A stretch of DNA of 64,000 nt from Protostelium mycophagum. Taxonomy: Eukaryota; Evosea; Variosea; Protosteliida; Protosteliaceae. Each line of letters starts with the position of its first letter. Position 1 is the stretch's first letter. The notes below the pieces were generated by a model. That model searched no databases, had not been told where the DNA came from, and worked only from the letters and a program-made list of their open reading frames with translations. The stretch spans positions 68,024 through 132,023 of the forward strand of contig KV920984.1 of assembly GCA_002081555.1 (NCBI GenBank). The letters run 5' to 3'. The translations under genes were made by a program, and so were the position numbers. Below, piece by piece: positions 36,844 to 46,967 of the stretch.

Positions 36844-37240
36844 GTTGCGTTGTTGTTTTACTCCAAGCAAAGGAATTATTGAGGGAGAAGCTGCACCTCA
36901 CACGCACATATTTCGGATATCTAAACGCTGCAAGTCGCGGTAAATACCGACACAATGAAATTCCCTGAAGTCCGATTGTCACAAGGACTTTTTTATTCTC
37001 TGATTTTCGGTTTGACCGCACGCACGTGCCCGAAGATAGAACACATATCCGCCATTTCCCCTCTATATGAATGTGATGAGCTCCAAATTCTGAAATTATC
37101 TCCTGTGAGCTCTGTTCCAGCCCTAAAGAATGTTTGTTCATGAGAATCCAACATCAATCAGCCCAACCTCATGAAGGTGTTGGGCAACTGCGATGATCTT
37201 GTACAATCAAAAACGTGATGAGCTTTTGCATCATAAATAT
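36844..37240. other. Intergenic ~400 bp
   Basis: Upstream of the subtilase and downstream of the hydroxylase gene. It holds one 62-codon ATG frame on the plus strand (36955) with no recognisable features. Nothing further seen. Confidence 0.45.
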
Positions 37241-38178
37241 TTATTCCTGCTTGGCTGTGGCGTGTCTCTCCTTATATTTAATGGCAGCCTCCACAGGGTC
37301 GACGTATGTACCGAGTATTCTGTCCCAGAATGTGAAGTATGGCTGTGAGAAGTTGCATTTGAGTCCATGCAGTTGGTGATGAAGATCATGGTACACAGAA
37401 TTGTTTCCAAAGAGTCTCTGAAGAGGGTCGTAAGGGAATTGGTAACCACAGTGGTCATCAACTGCGGTATATGTTAGTATTCAATTAGATTAGAACAAAA
37501 AATGTACCTGTCTTCAAAGTGGAGAAGCACCAAAAGACAATTGAACCTTGCACTCCCATACCAGAAAGTCCGTATGCCACACCAGCGCCCAAAGTATCAA
37601 ACAAAAATCCCTCAATGGGATTGTTATAGAGGGCACCGAAGGCGTAAGGAACATAGAGCTGGTGATGCCAAGAGTGAATGTTTCTGTATAACCATTTGTT
37701 CTGGTGAAAGAGACGGTGGAAGAAGTATTGCCATGTATCCAGGATAAGCCTTCCCCCATCAGAAATCAATCTCACTTTAAAAAACTCACATGGCAAGTGC
37801 GAATTGAAGGCATGGAAGGATGTAAGAGGTGAAAAATGTGTCAGTCGTCTTGTATGCCTCGGGGCCCTGGAGATACAACAGTCCAAAGGCGAGAATGATC
37901 TGAGCAAACTGCTGTATGATGACTCCTTTGAAAACTGTGAATCTGTCGACCCTATTTTTTGATTCCTCTTCGACCGAATGTATGCGATATCTGAAGAACG
38001 ATCAATATCTGTGAGGCCATGACTCTAGGGCGGCTTACTTTTCTGTGGCAGGAAGTTTCAGTGTATCTAAGGTGGCGAAGAAGCCAGAAGCCAGCCAATA
38101 TACGACAACAGGGCCGAGAATAGCCGCGATGTCATCCGAAACAAAGCGTAATAGCGGTGTAGGTGTTGCTCTGTCCAT
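37241..38178 (-). CDS. Fatty-acid/sterol hydroxylase superfamily, sphinganine C4-hydroxylase (SUR2)-like
   Basis: An ER membrane di-iron hydroxylase. ATG at 38178 opens MDRATPTPLLRFVSDDIAAI. His-box motifs are in order: DTWQYFFHRLFHQNKWLY (HxxxxH), HSWHHQLYVPYAFGALYNNP (HxxHH) and DDHCGYQFPYDP ... VYHDLHHQLHGLKCNF (HxxHH). The spacing and the YVPYAFGALYNNPIEG segment match SUR2-type enzymes that make phytosphingosine, more than C-5 sterol desaturases. TM segments flank the boxes (VIIQQFAQIILAFGLLYL; SGMGVQGSIVFWCFS). The C-terminus reads KERHATAKQE. About 275 residues after splicing four exons. Specificity between sphingoid-base and other lipid substrates is inferred. Confidence 0.85.
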
Positions 38179-38361
38179 TTGGGTTTTTTTATGTGGGTGC
38201 CTTCCGTTGAAAAAAAACAGAGAAGACCTGGCGAAATTTCGGCGCGATTTATAATTTATTTCTCGTTGTAGAGGTCAGCAGTTCTTTCAAGTGACTTTTT
38301 CAGGCATTTTCTTCTGTGACGACAATGTGGCCCAGACAGCACATTATTGACTGGACGCACA

Positions 38362-38919
38362 ATGAACAACACAAACAAGACCATCCAAGACGACCCCATT
38401 TTCAGAGCCAAAGAAAGACTCCTTTCTGCAGTGAATGAGAACCAAGTGTTGCAAGTCACCGGTCCCACCCATTCGGGGAAGACAACACAAATACCGCAAT
38501 ACCTCCACAACACAGGTTACGCCTCTAAAGGCACGATTGCGTGTGTACAGCCAAAGAGGCTGTCTGCCGTTTCAGCAGCCAAAAGAGTCGCACAGGAGGT
38601 AGGGTGCGAGGTGGGAGCTGACGTGGGGTTTTGCATCAGAGACGAAGACAAGACGACCGAAAAGACCTGCATCGAGTTCATGACAGATGGTGCCTTATTG
38701 AGAGCAGCCAGGGCGGAGCCGATGCTGAATAAGTACTCGGTGATCATTCTGGATGAAGTTCAACAGAAAACAGACAACACAGAGGAACTGCACAAGCTTC
38801 TAAAGAATGTCGCTGCCAAGAGGAGCAAGATCAAGATTATTGCGATTTCATCAACATCGAAGATGGAAGAGTTCAATCAGCACTTCGATGGGCCACTCTT
38901 CAACATCAGCAACGAATAG
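38362..38919 (+). CDS. Truncated, single-exon DEAH-box helicase-like protein (RecA1 only)
   Basis: An uninterrupted 185-codon frame, ATG at 38362, stop at 38917-38919. It carries the N-terminal RecA lobe motifs of Prp2/Prp22/Prp43-type helicases in order but altered: GPTHSGKTTQIPQYL (motif I, usual GxTGSGKTTQ), CVQPKRLSAVSAAKRVAQEV (Ia), FMTDGALLRAA (Ib), VIILDEVQQKTDNTEELHKL (motif II, DEVQ instead of DEAH) and IAISSTSKMEEF (motif III, usual SAT). The second RecA lobe, the ratchet and the OB domain are absent, and the downstream sequence does not restore them. Lack of introns among intron-rich neighbours suggests a retrocopy or partial duplication. The open frame argues that it is, or recently was, expressed. 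Divergent from the hydroxylase gene, 183 bp apart. Confidence 0.75.
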   Translation: MNNTNKTIQDDPIFRAKERLLSAVNENQVLQVTGPTHSGKTTQIPQYLHNTGYASKGTIACVQPKRLSAVSAAKRVAQEVGCEVGADVGFCIRDEDKTTEKTCIEFMTDGALLRAARAEPMLNKYSVIILDEVQQKTDNTEELHKLLKNVAAKRSKIKIIAISSTSKMEEFNQHFDGPLFNISNE

Positions 38920-39085
38920 ACTATCCAAAGAACGCCCCAAAAAACGCCGACATTCTGAATAAATTTAAAGACACTTCGCCGTTGTTGGCGATATGGTTGA
39001 CCCATGTCCTCTTCCTCAAGATACCAAAAACGGATTCCCAGAATTGCAAGATACATCTGAACACGAATTTTTATTTTTCAAGCGG

Positions 39086-40983
39086 TCATCGCTTTGTCTG
39101 TTGCGCGGTGATTTCTGTTGTCTGTTGGACATTTTCGGTCTCAACATTCTCGGAATTGTCTATGTCTATCGGCCCCTTGAATGGTGCGCCCACTCTGCTT
39201 CTGTAGTCTGAAAGATTCAGGGCCGAAAACAATGGTGCCAATATCACAAAAATGTGGGATTAATGGCTCACCTAGAGATAGCAACCACACGGCGATGTTT
39301 CTGACATATCTTTCTGTTCCTGCTGTCTGTTTCCAGAATGAGGACATCAATTTGGTGAAGCCGCAATCTACAACGATGGGACCCTTGCCTTTCTCTGGGT
39401 CTGTGTAGTACTACGCATATATATCAGCAGTGAAAATCAGTGTACATTTTAGAATTTTTCAAAAAAATTTGGCATGCCAAATGGATTCTATGGAGTAGTA
39501 GACGAGAAGTGATGACCACTGACCATGCATGGATGTCCAGAAGAGGAAGTAGCTATCACTTTCATCCTGTCATTCACAGACTTGGGCTTGCAAATGGTGA
39601 CACCTGCACGCATTCAATCTCTCCTTTCTCCTTGGTACAATCGAGATTTTGTCGAGGAGAAGATTTCTCTTCCAAAAATTTGAAGTCTACATTTAAATTT
39701 TATGAAATATAGAAAAATTATATTATGAAATAAAATAAATACCTTCGTGAAGTGTGACTATTCCGGTGGTGAGAAGATGTCTGGCAAATTCTCCTTTCTT
39801 ATCTCCATTGCCCACCTATTACTCTCAGAAAGCGGAAGATTGATGCCGTCTTACCTTCAAAATTTGGTTTCCAGGGTCGTTACCGTGGAGTTCACTTTCC
39901 TTACCAATGAGATCCCTGGTGATCACATTGGCAAGGTGATACCAAGGGTCGTTATCTCCCCAGATACATATCCCCTTGCCACTTTCGTGGAATTTTCTGA
40001 GCTCCTGCACCACCTTGTCAATGTCAGTTCTTTTCTTTTTCCACGAGAAGTTCTGCGACAATATATATATGACATCTCTATAGATATACCTCTGCCTGCT
40101 TTGGAGTCTCCCTGTGAGAAGTGATGATCCATGCTTGATCATGATTGTGAAGTTCAGAGAGAAATTCGTTTTCGTCTGTCGTGGTAAGGACAGTGAAACC
40201 TTTGGACTGTAATGCTGCAGTACATTCCGTCCTGAAGATGTCAAAAAATCTCATTTGACAGAGATTAGAAAAGATGACGTGTGAGATCTCACAAGAAAGT
40301 GGGGTCTATGAAATAATAATTCAGCATGATGACAGAGAACAGTCCGAAGGCGCTCTCGTGTCCAAGATCAAATCCTCTCCCTGCCCATTTAGAAGGCTGT
40401 ATGCGTTGTAGACAAGAAAATCACTTACCGACGGGATTATTGAAACTGTCCACATTTCCAGTCTTGATCTCATCATGCAGACCGGCATAAGGTGTAAAAA
40501 ACTCAGTAACACTGAGTCCCCTCTTCAAAGGAGTTGTTCCGTTATTGTTGGCCACAACTGTCAAGATGTCAGTTTCCCGCGCAGGTTCGATTTTTGAAAT
40601 TCAAATCACCTTTGGGTGCTTCGGCCCGCTCAGGCTTCGACTTTTGCTGGACTTGTACTTTTTGTGCCTCTACTTTTTTCGGCTTGGCCTTTTCCTCTTG
40701 CTTTGGCTTCTTCTGTTCGTTTTTACTGTCCCCTTCTTGCTTCTCAGATTTCAGTTTCTGCTTTTCGAGCATGTAGTTAATGAACTGATCGCTGCTGATG
40801 CTTCCTCTCTTCTCTTTGTCGGCTGTCGTGAAGATCTTGTTGACCTTGGCGGCTGTCACCTTCTTGCCCACGCTGTCACTTTCAGATGACATCATCGGTG
40901 TCAAAATAACACCTTCTTAAGGCAGATGTGAGCTCTTGTTTGTTGATTTGCCCATCTTTGTTGGCATCATTTCTCCAACTCAT
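39086..40983 (-). CDS. EF-hand protein with ThuA/GATase-like C-terminal domain
   Basis: N-terminal EF-hand loop DANKDGQINKQE (~40940, canonical Asp/Asn/Asp/Glu positions), then a second, weaker one (TTADKEKRGSISSDQFINYM), then a Lys/Glu/Gln-rich linker (~40600-40740). The rest has LHDEIKTGNVDSF, WAGRGFDLGHESAFGLFS, ALQSKGFTVLTTTDENEF, QAWIITSH, GKGICIWGDNDPWYHLANVI, MKVIATSSSGHPCMV, KGPIVVDCGFTKLMSSFW and AGTERYVRNIAVWLL. This order resembles a ThuA/class-I-GATase-like fold seen in bacterial and protist proteins (recalled, not searched). The last exon, YRSRVGAPFKGPIDIDNSEN, ends at 39086. The start is uncertain: ATG 40983 is in frame, but an upstream frame breaks just before the EF loop (see 41031-41243). 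Confidence 0.65.
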
Positions 40984-41030
40984 CCTCGGTCATTTCCACA
41001 GCCTGCTCTCATCAACACCGAGTACGATGT

Positions 41031-41243
41031 CTAAAAGTTACAAAAACTCACATCTCTTGCAGCGGGTGCGAGGAGATCGTCCACGACCTCTCTAGTTCTC
41101 TTCTTAGATCTTGTCTCGCGTTCTCCTTTGGAATCATCGAACCCTTCGCCCTCTAATATCTCTTTTCCCTCTGCGGCAGTCGTCTGCATTGTCCCTGCCC
41201 TTTTGAGCTTCTTACTGTCATCATTGGATCTTGTGTTGACCAT
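41031..41243 (-). CDS. Basic Lys/Arg/Glu-rich N-terminal exon, probably of the EF-hand gene
   Basis: ATG at 41243 opens MVNTRSNDDSKKLKRAGTMQ and ends ..VVDDLLAPAARD before a GTGAGT donor; unspliced it stops at 41031. A downstream acceptor (..GATGAGAG at ~41009) would add QAVEMTEDELEK in phase, the expected helix before an EF-hand. That frame meets TGA at ~40967, one base out of frame with the EF loop that follows. It is either a separate 70-residue basic nuclear protein or the first exon of the EF-hand gene with a one-base frame break or assembly indel. Confidence 0.45.
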   Translation of the reverse strand: MVNTRSNDDSKKLKRAGTMQTTAAEGKEILEGEGFDDSKGERETRSKKRTREVVDDLLAPAARDVSFCNF

Positions 41244-41949
41244 CTTAATCTTGTGCTGGTGTTTGCTTTTGACATCGTTCTCTTTGGTGTTTTTCAACTT
41301 CTCGGCATTTCAACTTGAAATGGCGGAAAAAAGGGTCTTTTTACGTCAAAATTTTACCTTGTTTCGCTTGGGCAAAAAATTGGTTTGCATGAGAACTTCG
41401 GATTAGGTGAACACTGGGAAGAAGGAAAGAAAGGAGAAAGAGAGAAAGGTTGTGCAAGGGTTTTTAGGGAAGAGGACTTCGGCTGGTGTCGATGAACAAC
41501 GACTTCATACGTCATCAATAGTCGTTTTCAATTCTGTTTGTAGCCAGTTGTGATGATCTTCGTTCTGCCGTGTCTGTATCTTCTGAAAGCTTCTCTTGTG
41601 TGCTTGATGTGCATAAAACTCGACATCAGTTTTCACCCATGAATTGCGAAGTTGATGTCTTGGTATGTAGACGGATGAAATTGTGCAAATCAATCATCGG
41701 TGTACACCGATGCGTTTTATTATCGATCAATTATACATTGACCAAAGTAGGGGTGTGAATCAATTGATATTAGGCCGGGTGAAACGAGCTCTGTGGAACA
41801 GAAGAATTGCCAGCTGCGGCCAGATGCAGCATCAACGTGCAGATGCATCGCACGTGTATCGGCTGTAAATGGTCACACACGCAAAGTGCCATAACGGCGT
41901 CAAACTAGCAGAGTTCACTTGATTGGTGGATGGAGAACCCCTTTTGTTC
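41244..41949. other. Intergenic ~700 bp
   Basis: Divergent upstream region of the EF-hand gene and the Ac45-like gene. No gene, RNA or strong repeat seen. Confidence 0.45.
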
Positions 41950-42123
41950 ATGAAAAAGGAGAAGTTGAAATTCCTTTCACAGCAAACACGCGAAGAATCA
42001 CGAAAGCGTTTCTACAACTCCGTGTCGACCACCGGAAATTTGTCCCTGCTGTCGACAAACGGGAGATCTTCATCCAGATCAATCACCGACGGACATCAAG
42101 CCCCCATATTCGAGGTGAAATGA
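41950..42123 (+). CDS. Upstream ORF (57 aa) overlapping the Ac45-like start by ATGA
   Basis: ATG at 41950 opens MKKEKLKFLSQQTREESRKR and ends PIFEVK with its TGA at 42121-42123, overlapping the ATG (42120) of the Ac45-like gene in an ATGA arrangement. The sequence is basic and Ser-rich without a known domain. It could be a translated uORF controlling the downstream gene by re-initiation, or a chance frame in the 5' leader. There are no GT-AG sites inside that would remove it obviously. Confidence 0.4.
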   Translation: MKKEKLKFLSQQTREESRKRFYNSVSTTGNLSLLSTNGRSSSRSITDGHQAPIFEVK

Positions 42124-43310
42124 GGTCCCTTATAATAGCTGCCGCTGTCCTTTTGGTTGGCATCGCCTTCACATCTGCATCGACACCCACATCACCTGTT
42201 TTTCTGTGGTCAAACACACAGTGAGTGGAGAAATAACCTCTCAGCATGCAAACTGAGGATTTAACATTAATTAGATACTTTTCCGGCAAGAATCTGCAGG
42301 TGAAGACCTTGACATCAGTTCAGAACCTCTTCAACACACTATCTAATGGGTTCATCGCAAAAACAGAAAAACCAGAGACTCTCGTCGTTTTCGTTCAACC
42401 TCACGTGAGTTTTTTACATATCAGCCGATGTCTAAAGTTGATAGTTAAAGACCGAGGAGTTTGTTGCCTTAGCTGGTTCTCGTTCCTCCTCCCCCAATGG
42501 AGGTGCTTTCAATCACCTCAAGGTAAGCTCAATCGACGGTTGTGGAGTCTATTCTTAAGATTTTAGACATTTGTTGAGAAGTCTGCTTCATCTGTTGTTG
42601 TTCCATACGTCATGCCCACCACAGAGGGCACCATTGGATCTACAATCGTGGAAGAGCTTGTTCAGAAGATCGACGGCACAGTGACCATTGTTTCTGAGAG
42701 TGGAGCTGAGGAGGGTTTTACCGGCGCTAAACAGATCAAGCTTTCTGAAATCGTGAGTTTTGTAGATATGATTTTCAATGTGCGCGCTCATATCCCCATC
42801 TAACAATTGTATTAATTTTGAGGTAGGCCACCATCTCTCCCGTCGAGAACGGAAAGACAGACCTCGTTGTTGTCTTCATGTCAGCCACCAACTCTGCCGA
42901 GTTCACCCGCGATGGTAAATCACATCTTTTTATTCATCTCGTGACCCTCGCAGACGCCAGAGTCGAGCAGATCTGCAACACTTTGTCAACTCAATCCTAT
43001 GTCGCCGTCTTCACCGCAAAGAATGTCGCTGTCCAGTCACACAAGAGATCTTTTGAAGCTGAGGATGTCCGCCCCCTTTCCAAGAGGTAAGAACTGCCTC
43101 GTTGTAGTCTGTCAAAAATATACTGAGAAAAATAGACTCGACCAGAACCCCTACACTTCTTTGGGCAACATCTGGAACAGCAGCATCGTCACTGCTCTCG
43201 TTGTGGCAGTGCCCTTGTTGATCATCTTGCTCGTCGGTCTTTCATGTGGATTCGACATCCAGTCAGAGGTCAACTTTGAGAAGCCTCTCTCTGCCAAGAA
43301 GAACCTCTAA
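42120..43310 (+). CDS. V-ATPase accessory subunit Ac45/Voa1/BIG1-like type I membrane protein
   Basis: ATG at 42120 with signal peptide MRSLIIAAAVLLVGIAFTSA. TSPVFLWSNTQ follows, a start reminiscent of Ac45/BIG1 luminal domains. Luminal exons include TLVVFVQPH, VVVPYVMPTTEGTIGSTIVE, TVTIVSESGAEEGFTG and TDLVVVFMSATNSAEFTR. The C-terminus is NPYTSLGNIWNSSIVTALVV plus AVPLLIILLVGLSCG and a short cytosolic tail FEKPLSAKKNL. A membrane-proximal Tyr/Ile-Trp, then a TM helix and a short tail, is the pattern of V0 assembly factors of the ER/V-ATPase. The alternative is an unrelated type I membrane protein. Seven short introns. Stop 43308-43310. Confidence 0.55.
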
Positions 43311-43831
43311 ACAAAATTTGAATAAATGGACAAAAATCGATTCATTGTCTGTGCTCATATTTTAGAATCTTTTGATTTGAATGAAATCGGCTTTGGGCGT
43401 GTGGACAACACGAGAGCACTTGACAGGTTTGTACAAACTTGTGCACTTTTACAAGGTCCACTTGAAGATTGTGTCGTGCCGTGGCCAAGCAGTGGCTGCA
43501 ATACTCATACCAAAGGGTCGATATGTATAAATACAGCAGGTTCCTGCTTGTCCTGGTATGAGAAACCACGACACGATTTTCCTCTCTGGTGTTTGGCTGT
43601 TGTTATAGACATTGGGAAGCTTTAGAGAGGGCAAGAATAGCACAAAAAATAACATTTTTCAGTTCCAAATATTCAGGGAGAAATTCAGATACTGACAAAT
43701 AATATTATTATGCTGGACTCTTACTATGAAGGTAACGTGTACAAAGAATGATCTCAAAATCCCCTTTATCCATCATAACAGTGATACTGATTTGTTCTCA
43801 TTTTTCAAAACATCGAAAGGACTGAGATCTC
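43311..43831. other. Convergent 3' intergenic region
   Basis: ~520 bp between the ends of the Ac45-like gene (plus) and the small basic gene (minus). A polyadenylation-type AATAAA lies at 43321. No gene seen. Confidence 0.5.
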
Positions 43832-44218
43832 TCAGTCTTTTCCGCCTTCGAGTTCTGCCTCTACATCTTCCCCAACAATCTCTCTCGCCGTCTCATCGAT
43901 CGATCCCTTATAGAGAGGAACTCTCTCCTTCTTCCGTTTTGTTCTCTCTACACGAGCCCTCTGAACGAAAGTCATGGCGGAATCATCATTCAGACTCCCG
44001 AGAGTCTGTAGTGCCTTTAAATTCATCGCTAGATTTTCTGTGGAACTTCTGTGTTTAACTTTCTCTGAATGTTGTCAGCTGATGATGTGATTTATAATCA
44101 TGATAACAATACCCAGCAGAGATGGCTTTTTAGGTGCAATCTTTTTCTTCTTTTTCTTTATCTCATTATTTGGCTTTTGTAGTCTGTTGAGCAATTGCTT
44201 CGTGATTTCTGATGACAT
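43832..44218 (-). CDS. Small basic two-exon protein (unknown)
   Basis: ATG at 44218 opens MSSEITKQLLNRLQKPNNEI with a run of lysines (KKKKKK). An intron (GTATTG ... ATCTAG) joins in phase to MNLKALQTLGSLNDDSAMTF, VQRARVERTKRKKERVPLYK and DETAREIVGEDVEAELEGGK, stop at 43832. About 100 residues, highly charged, nucleolar/ribosome-biogenesis-like in composition. No family recognised. Divergent from HIBCH, with only 108 bp between starts. Confidence 0.55.
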
Positions 44219-44326
44219 TCTCCACGATGATTCCGATGTTCATGTGATGTTGTGATTCGCATCTGCGACCTCGTTCGCGAGTTTGTAGAAAGGACAACAA
44301 CAAAACATCCACACCCCACAGACATC

Positions 44327-46262
44327 ATGCAAAGTCTTGGTGCCTTAAGAAGGATCAATCAACTCAACAGACACCTGAAGAGACCCATCAAGATGTCATC
44401 ATTTTCAACAGAAACCACAGCCGCAGCAGCAGTGAGAACCATCTTAACTGATTGTTTGATGACAAATCATAGCCTTTAGTTTTGTACGAGAATTTCAATA
44501 ACGGGTTAAAATTGGTTCGATTAAACAGGCCTAAAGCTCTCAATGCTGTCAATGAAGGTGACGTCACAAGTTTGGCATCAAGTCATCTTATACCTCTCAG
44601 AGATGGTCTCATCAATGATCAAAGAATATTCTGCTCTGTTTGATCAACCAGATCGACGAAGAGTCATATTCTTAACCGCAGAAGGAGGCAAGGCCTTCTG
44701 TGCTGGAGGCGACATCAAAGTCCTCCAAGCATCTTCTGCAAAGAAGGATCCCGCGATGGCCGAATCATTCTTCAGAAGTGAATACAAATTAGATTACCTT
44801 CTATGGCATCTCAATGACAATTTCAAATCACCCAACAGAGTCCTTAAAGACGTCACCACCATCGCCAACATGAACGGAATCACCATGGTGATGAGAAGAA
44901 TGTATGGCGAATCGAACTCAATCAAGACAGGGAGGAGGTGTAGGGTTGTCTATAAGTTCAAGGATCAGAATCGTGACACAGACAACTGTCTTCGCCATGC
45001 CAGAGGTGATTTTTTTCATATGAAATTCAACATGTACGTGACACGTCAGTCGACATCACTTCTGACTCGTTGTAGACTGGTATTGGACTTTTCCCTGATG
45101 TTGGTGGAACATATTTCCTCAGCAGAAATAGATTAAAAGGACCTCTCGGAGTGTACATCGGCGTGACCGGTAAGTTTCACTCTCTCAAAGCTTTTAGCTT
45201 TATTATTTTGAAAGTTAAAAATGTGAAGAATCTAACTCTTTAGGAACGAGACTGTCCGGAGCCGATTGCATATTCGCGGGCATCGGAACCCACTTTGTCG
45301 ACAATTCTAAACTTGCAGACTTGGAGGTAAATCTCTCTCTACATCGACGAAAATTTCCACAATTTCCAAAATTAAATTTTTCAGGCTGAATTGAAAATTG
45401 CTGATTTTGAAAAAAATAGCGCTCTCTCTATTGTGGAAAAATATTCCAGCGCACCAGGTATTTCTTTAGATCTTAATAAAATATTTTTAGAAATAAAAAT
45501 ACAATTTTTGGAAATCGAAATAAACACCTCAGGCACATCCGCACTCGCTGAAAATGAAGAGAATATTCGCAAACATTTCTCTGAAAATTCTATTGAGGCC
45601 ATCGTGGACAGTTTGAAATCTTCGGACACAGAATGGGCCAAAAAGACGCTGCAAGGACTCATGACAAAATCTCCCAGCAGCATGAAGGTGATCATCTACA
45701 TCATTGTAGACGGTGTTGTAGACGTGGAATTCTGAAGAGAAAAAGGTGACGCTGCAGGGCATTTTGAATGGCGGAGTCACGGAGTTACACGAGAATTTCA
45801 AGACGGAGCTGCGCATGGCCATACACTCTGTCCTCTCTGATGACTTTGCTGAAGGTGATAGTCATTAAGATTGGCTGCGGCAGAGCTGCACTATGTGCAT
45901 CTTTTTCTCTGTGGCAGAGCCATGACGAGATTCGAGGTTTATGGGCCCTTGCAAATTGAGATGATGGACAATGCATCAAGTCAAGAGATTCAACATTTTA
46001 TCCGCAATGTTCTCTTGTTGCAGCTTTGCTGCACGTGAAGAGGTCAACACTGCTCGGCGATTTTCCTTCAAAAGTTCAACTGAACATTCTTGTTATGTTT
46101 TAACGAGACGAAGGTGTGAGGGCTGTGCTGGTAGACAAAGACAATAAGCCAAAGTGGAACCCCGCTGAACTTTCTGAAGTGACTCAAGAGAGAGTTGATG
46201 GCTATTTTAAACCAGTGCCAGGAGTTGCTGATTTGGACATGGACAAAAAATGGATCAATTAA
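44327..46262 (+). CDS. HIBCH: 3-hydroxyisobutyryl-CoA hydrolase (valine catabolism, mitochondrial)
   Basis: A crotonase-fold thioesterase hydrolysing 3-hydroxyisobutyryl-CoA in mitochondrial valine degradation. The N-terminus [20 protein letters not shown] is a basic presequence. Family motifs: [35 protein letters not shown] (oxyanion loop), [19 protein letters not shown] (spliced), VFAMPE then [17 protein letters not shown] (catalytic Glu region), [57 protein letters not shown] and [13 protein letters not shown]. All ECH_2 blocks are in order and the length is ~400 residues. Ten or so introns; the one at ~45858-46109 is longer than usual and carries two GGCAGAGC motifs. Confidence 0.95.
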
Positions 46263-46350
46263 AGATCCGTTTATATTCGTGAATCATACATGTATGATGG
46301 AATGAAGATGTGAATCGTCAGTTTTCTCCCTTATGTCTCTACATATTGAC

Positions 46351-46615
46351 TCATTGTGGTGTTTGTGGTGGTTGTTGTGGCTTGTGTTTTTCTTTCAAGT
46401 CTTGAAAGTAGCTTTTTGGAAATCAGCAAGGTGTCTCACATCAACCTGACTCGGTGTTGATCTTCGCATGAATCGACTCACTCTCTCGACCAAGATAAGA
46501 TATCTTCAGGTTGCGCACGAATCACTGCCTTTGTGTATAACTTCATGATCAGAGCGAGATCCTCTGGAACTTTGATTTGCTCAGCAGAGTAGATTGGTCC
46601 GTCCTCTTTGTCCAT
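46351..46615 (-). CDS. Ropporin/RSP11-type RIIa (R2D2) protein
   Basis: Two small exons. ATG at 46615 opens MDKEDGPIYSAEQIKVPEDL, then LALIMKLYTKAVIRAQPEDI and LSWSRE, followed by a GTGAGT donor. A second exon gives YFQDLKEKHKPQQPPQTPQ and the stop at 46351. The sequence follows ropporin-like proteins closely: IPPELPxILKxFTKAAIRxQPxD in animals. These RIIa modules dimerise and bind AKAP/radial-spoke protein RSP3 helices in flagella. Here it is nearly a bare RIIa domain, ~67 residues. Its stop lies 88 bp after that of HIBCH, tail to tail. Together with the Sfi1-like gene it argues for motile cilia. Confidence 0.8.
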
Positions 46616-46967
46616 GTTGATGTTGAATATGTCGCAGACTCGAAATCCGGTTCAAGAACCTATTTTTAGGTGCCATTGTAGTTGACCGAAATATTTCCCT
46701 TTTAATATTTCGGGAAATTAAATTTTCAACACAAGACTCGCGAACAAAAATACAATTTGAAGAAAGCAGGACCTTCGCACACCTCTATCCCACCTTAATT
46801 CTCGAAGACCCTTGTCCGCAGCCACCTCCTTCCTGGGAGAAATCCTCCATATTTTGGAGACTGGAAACAACATTATCAATCGACGCAAACACACTCTTCA
46901 CTCACGCAGCACGCTCATTGCACGCACGCTACTCACCTGTAATCTAGACGATAAACACGAACAAAAC
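46616..46967. other. Divergent intergenic region
   Basis: ~350 bp between the RIIa gene and the secreted-protein gene. It contains a small perfect inverted repeat, CCGAAATATT facing AATATTTCGG, at about 46689-46716. No gene seen. Confidence 0.45.

Noticed and set aside
44158-44358. Cys-rich 66-codon minus ORF
   Set aside because: It is out of frame with the two-exon basic gene starting at 44218, which has phase-consistent splicing.
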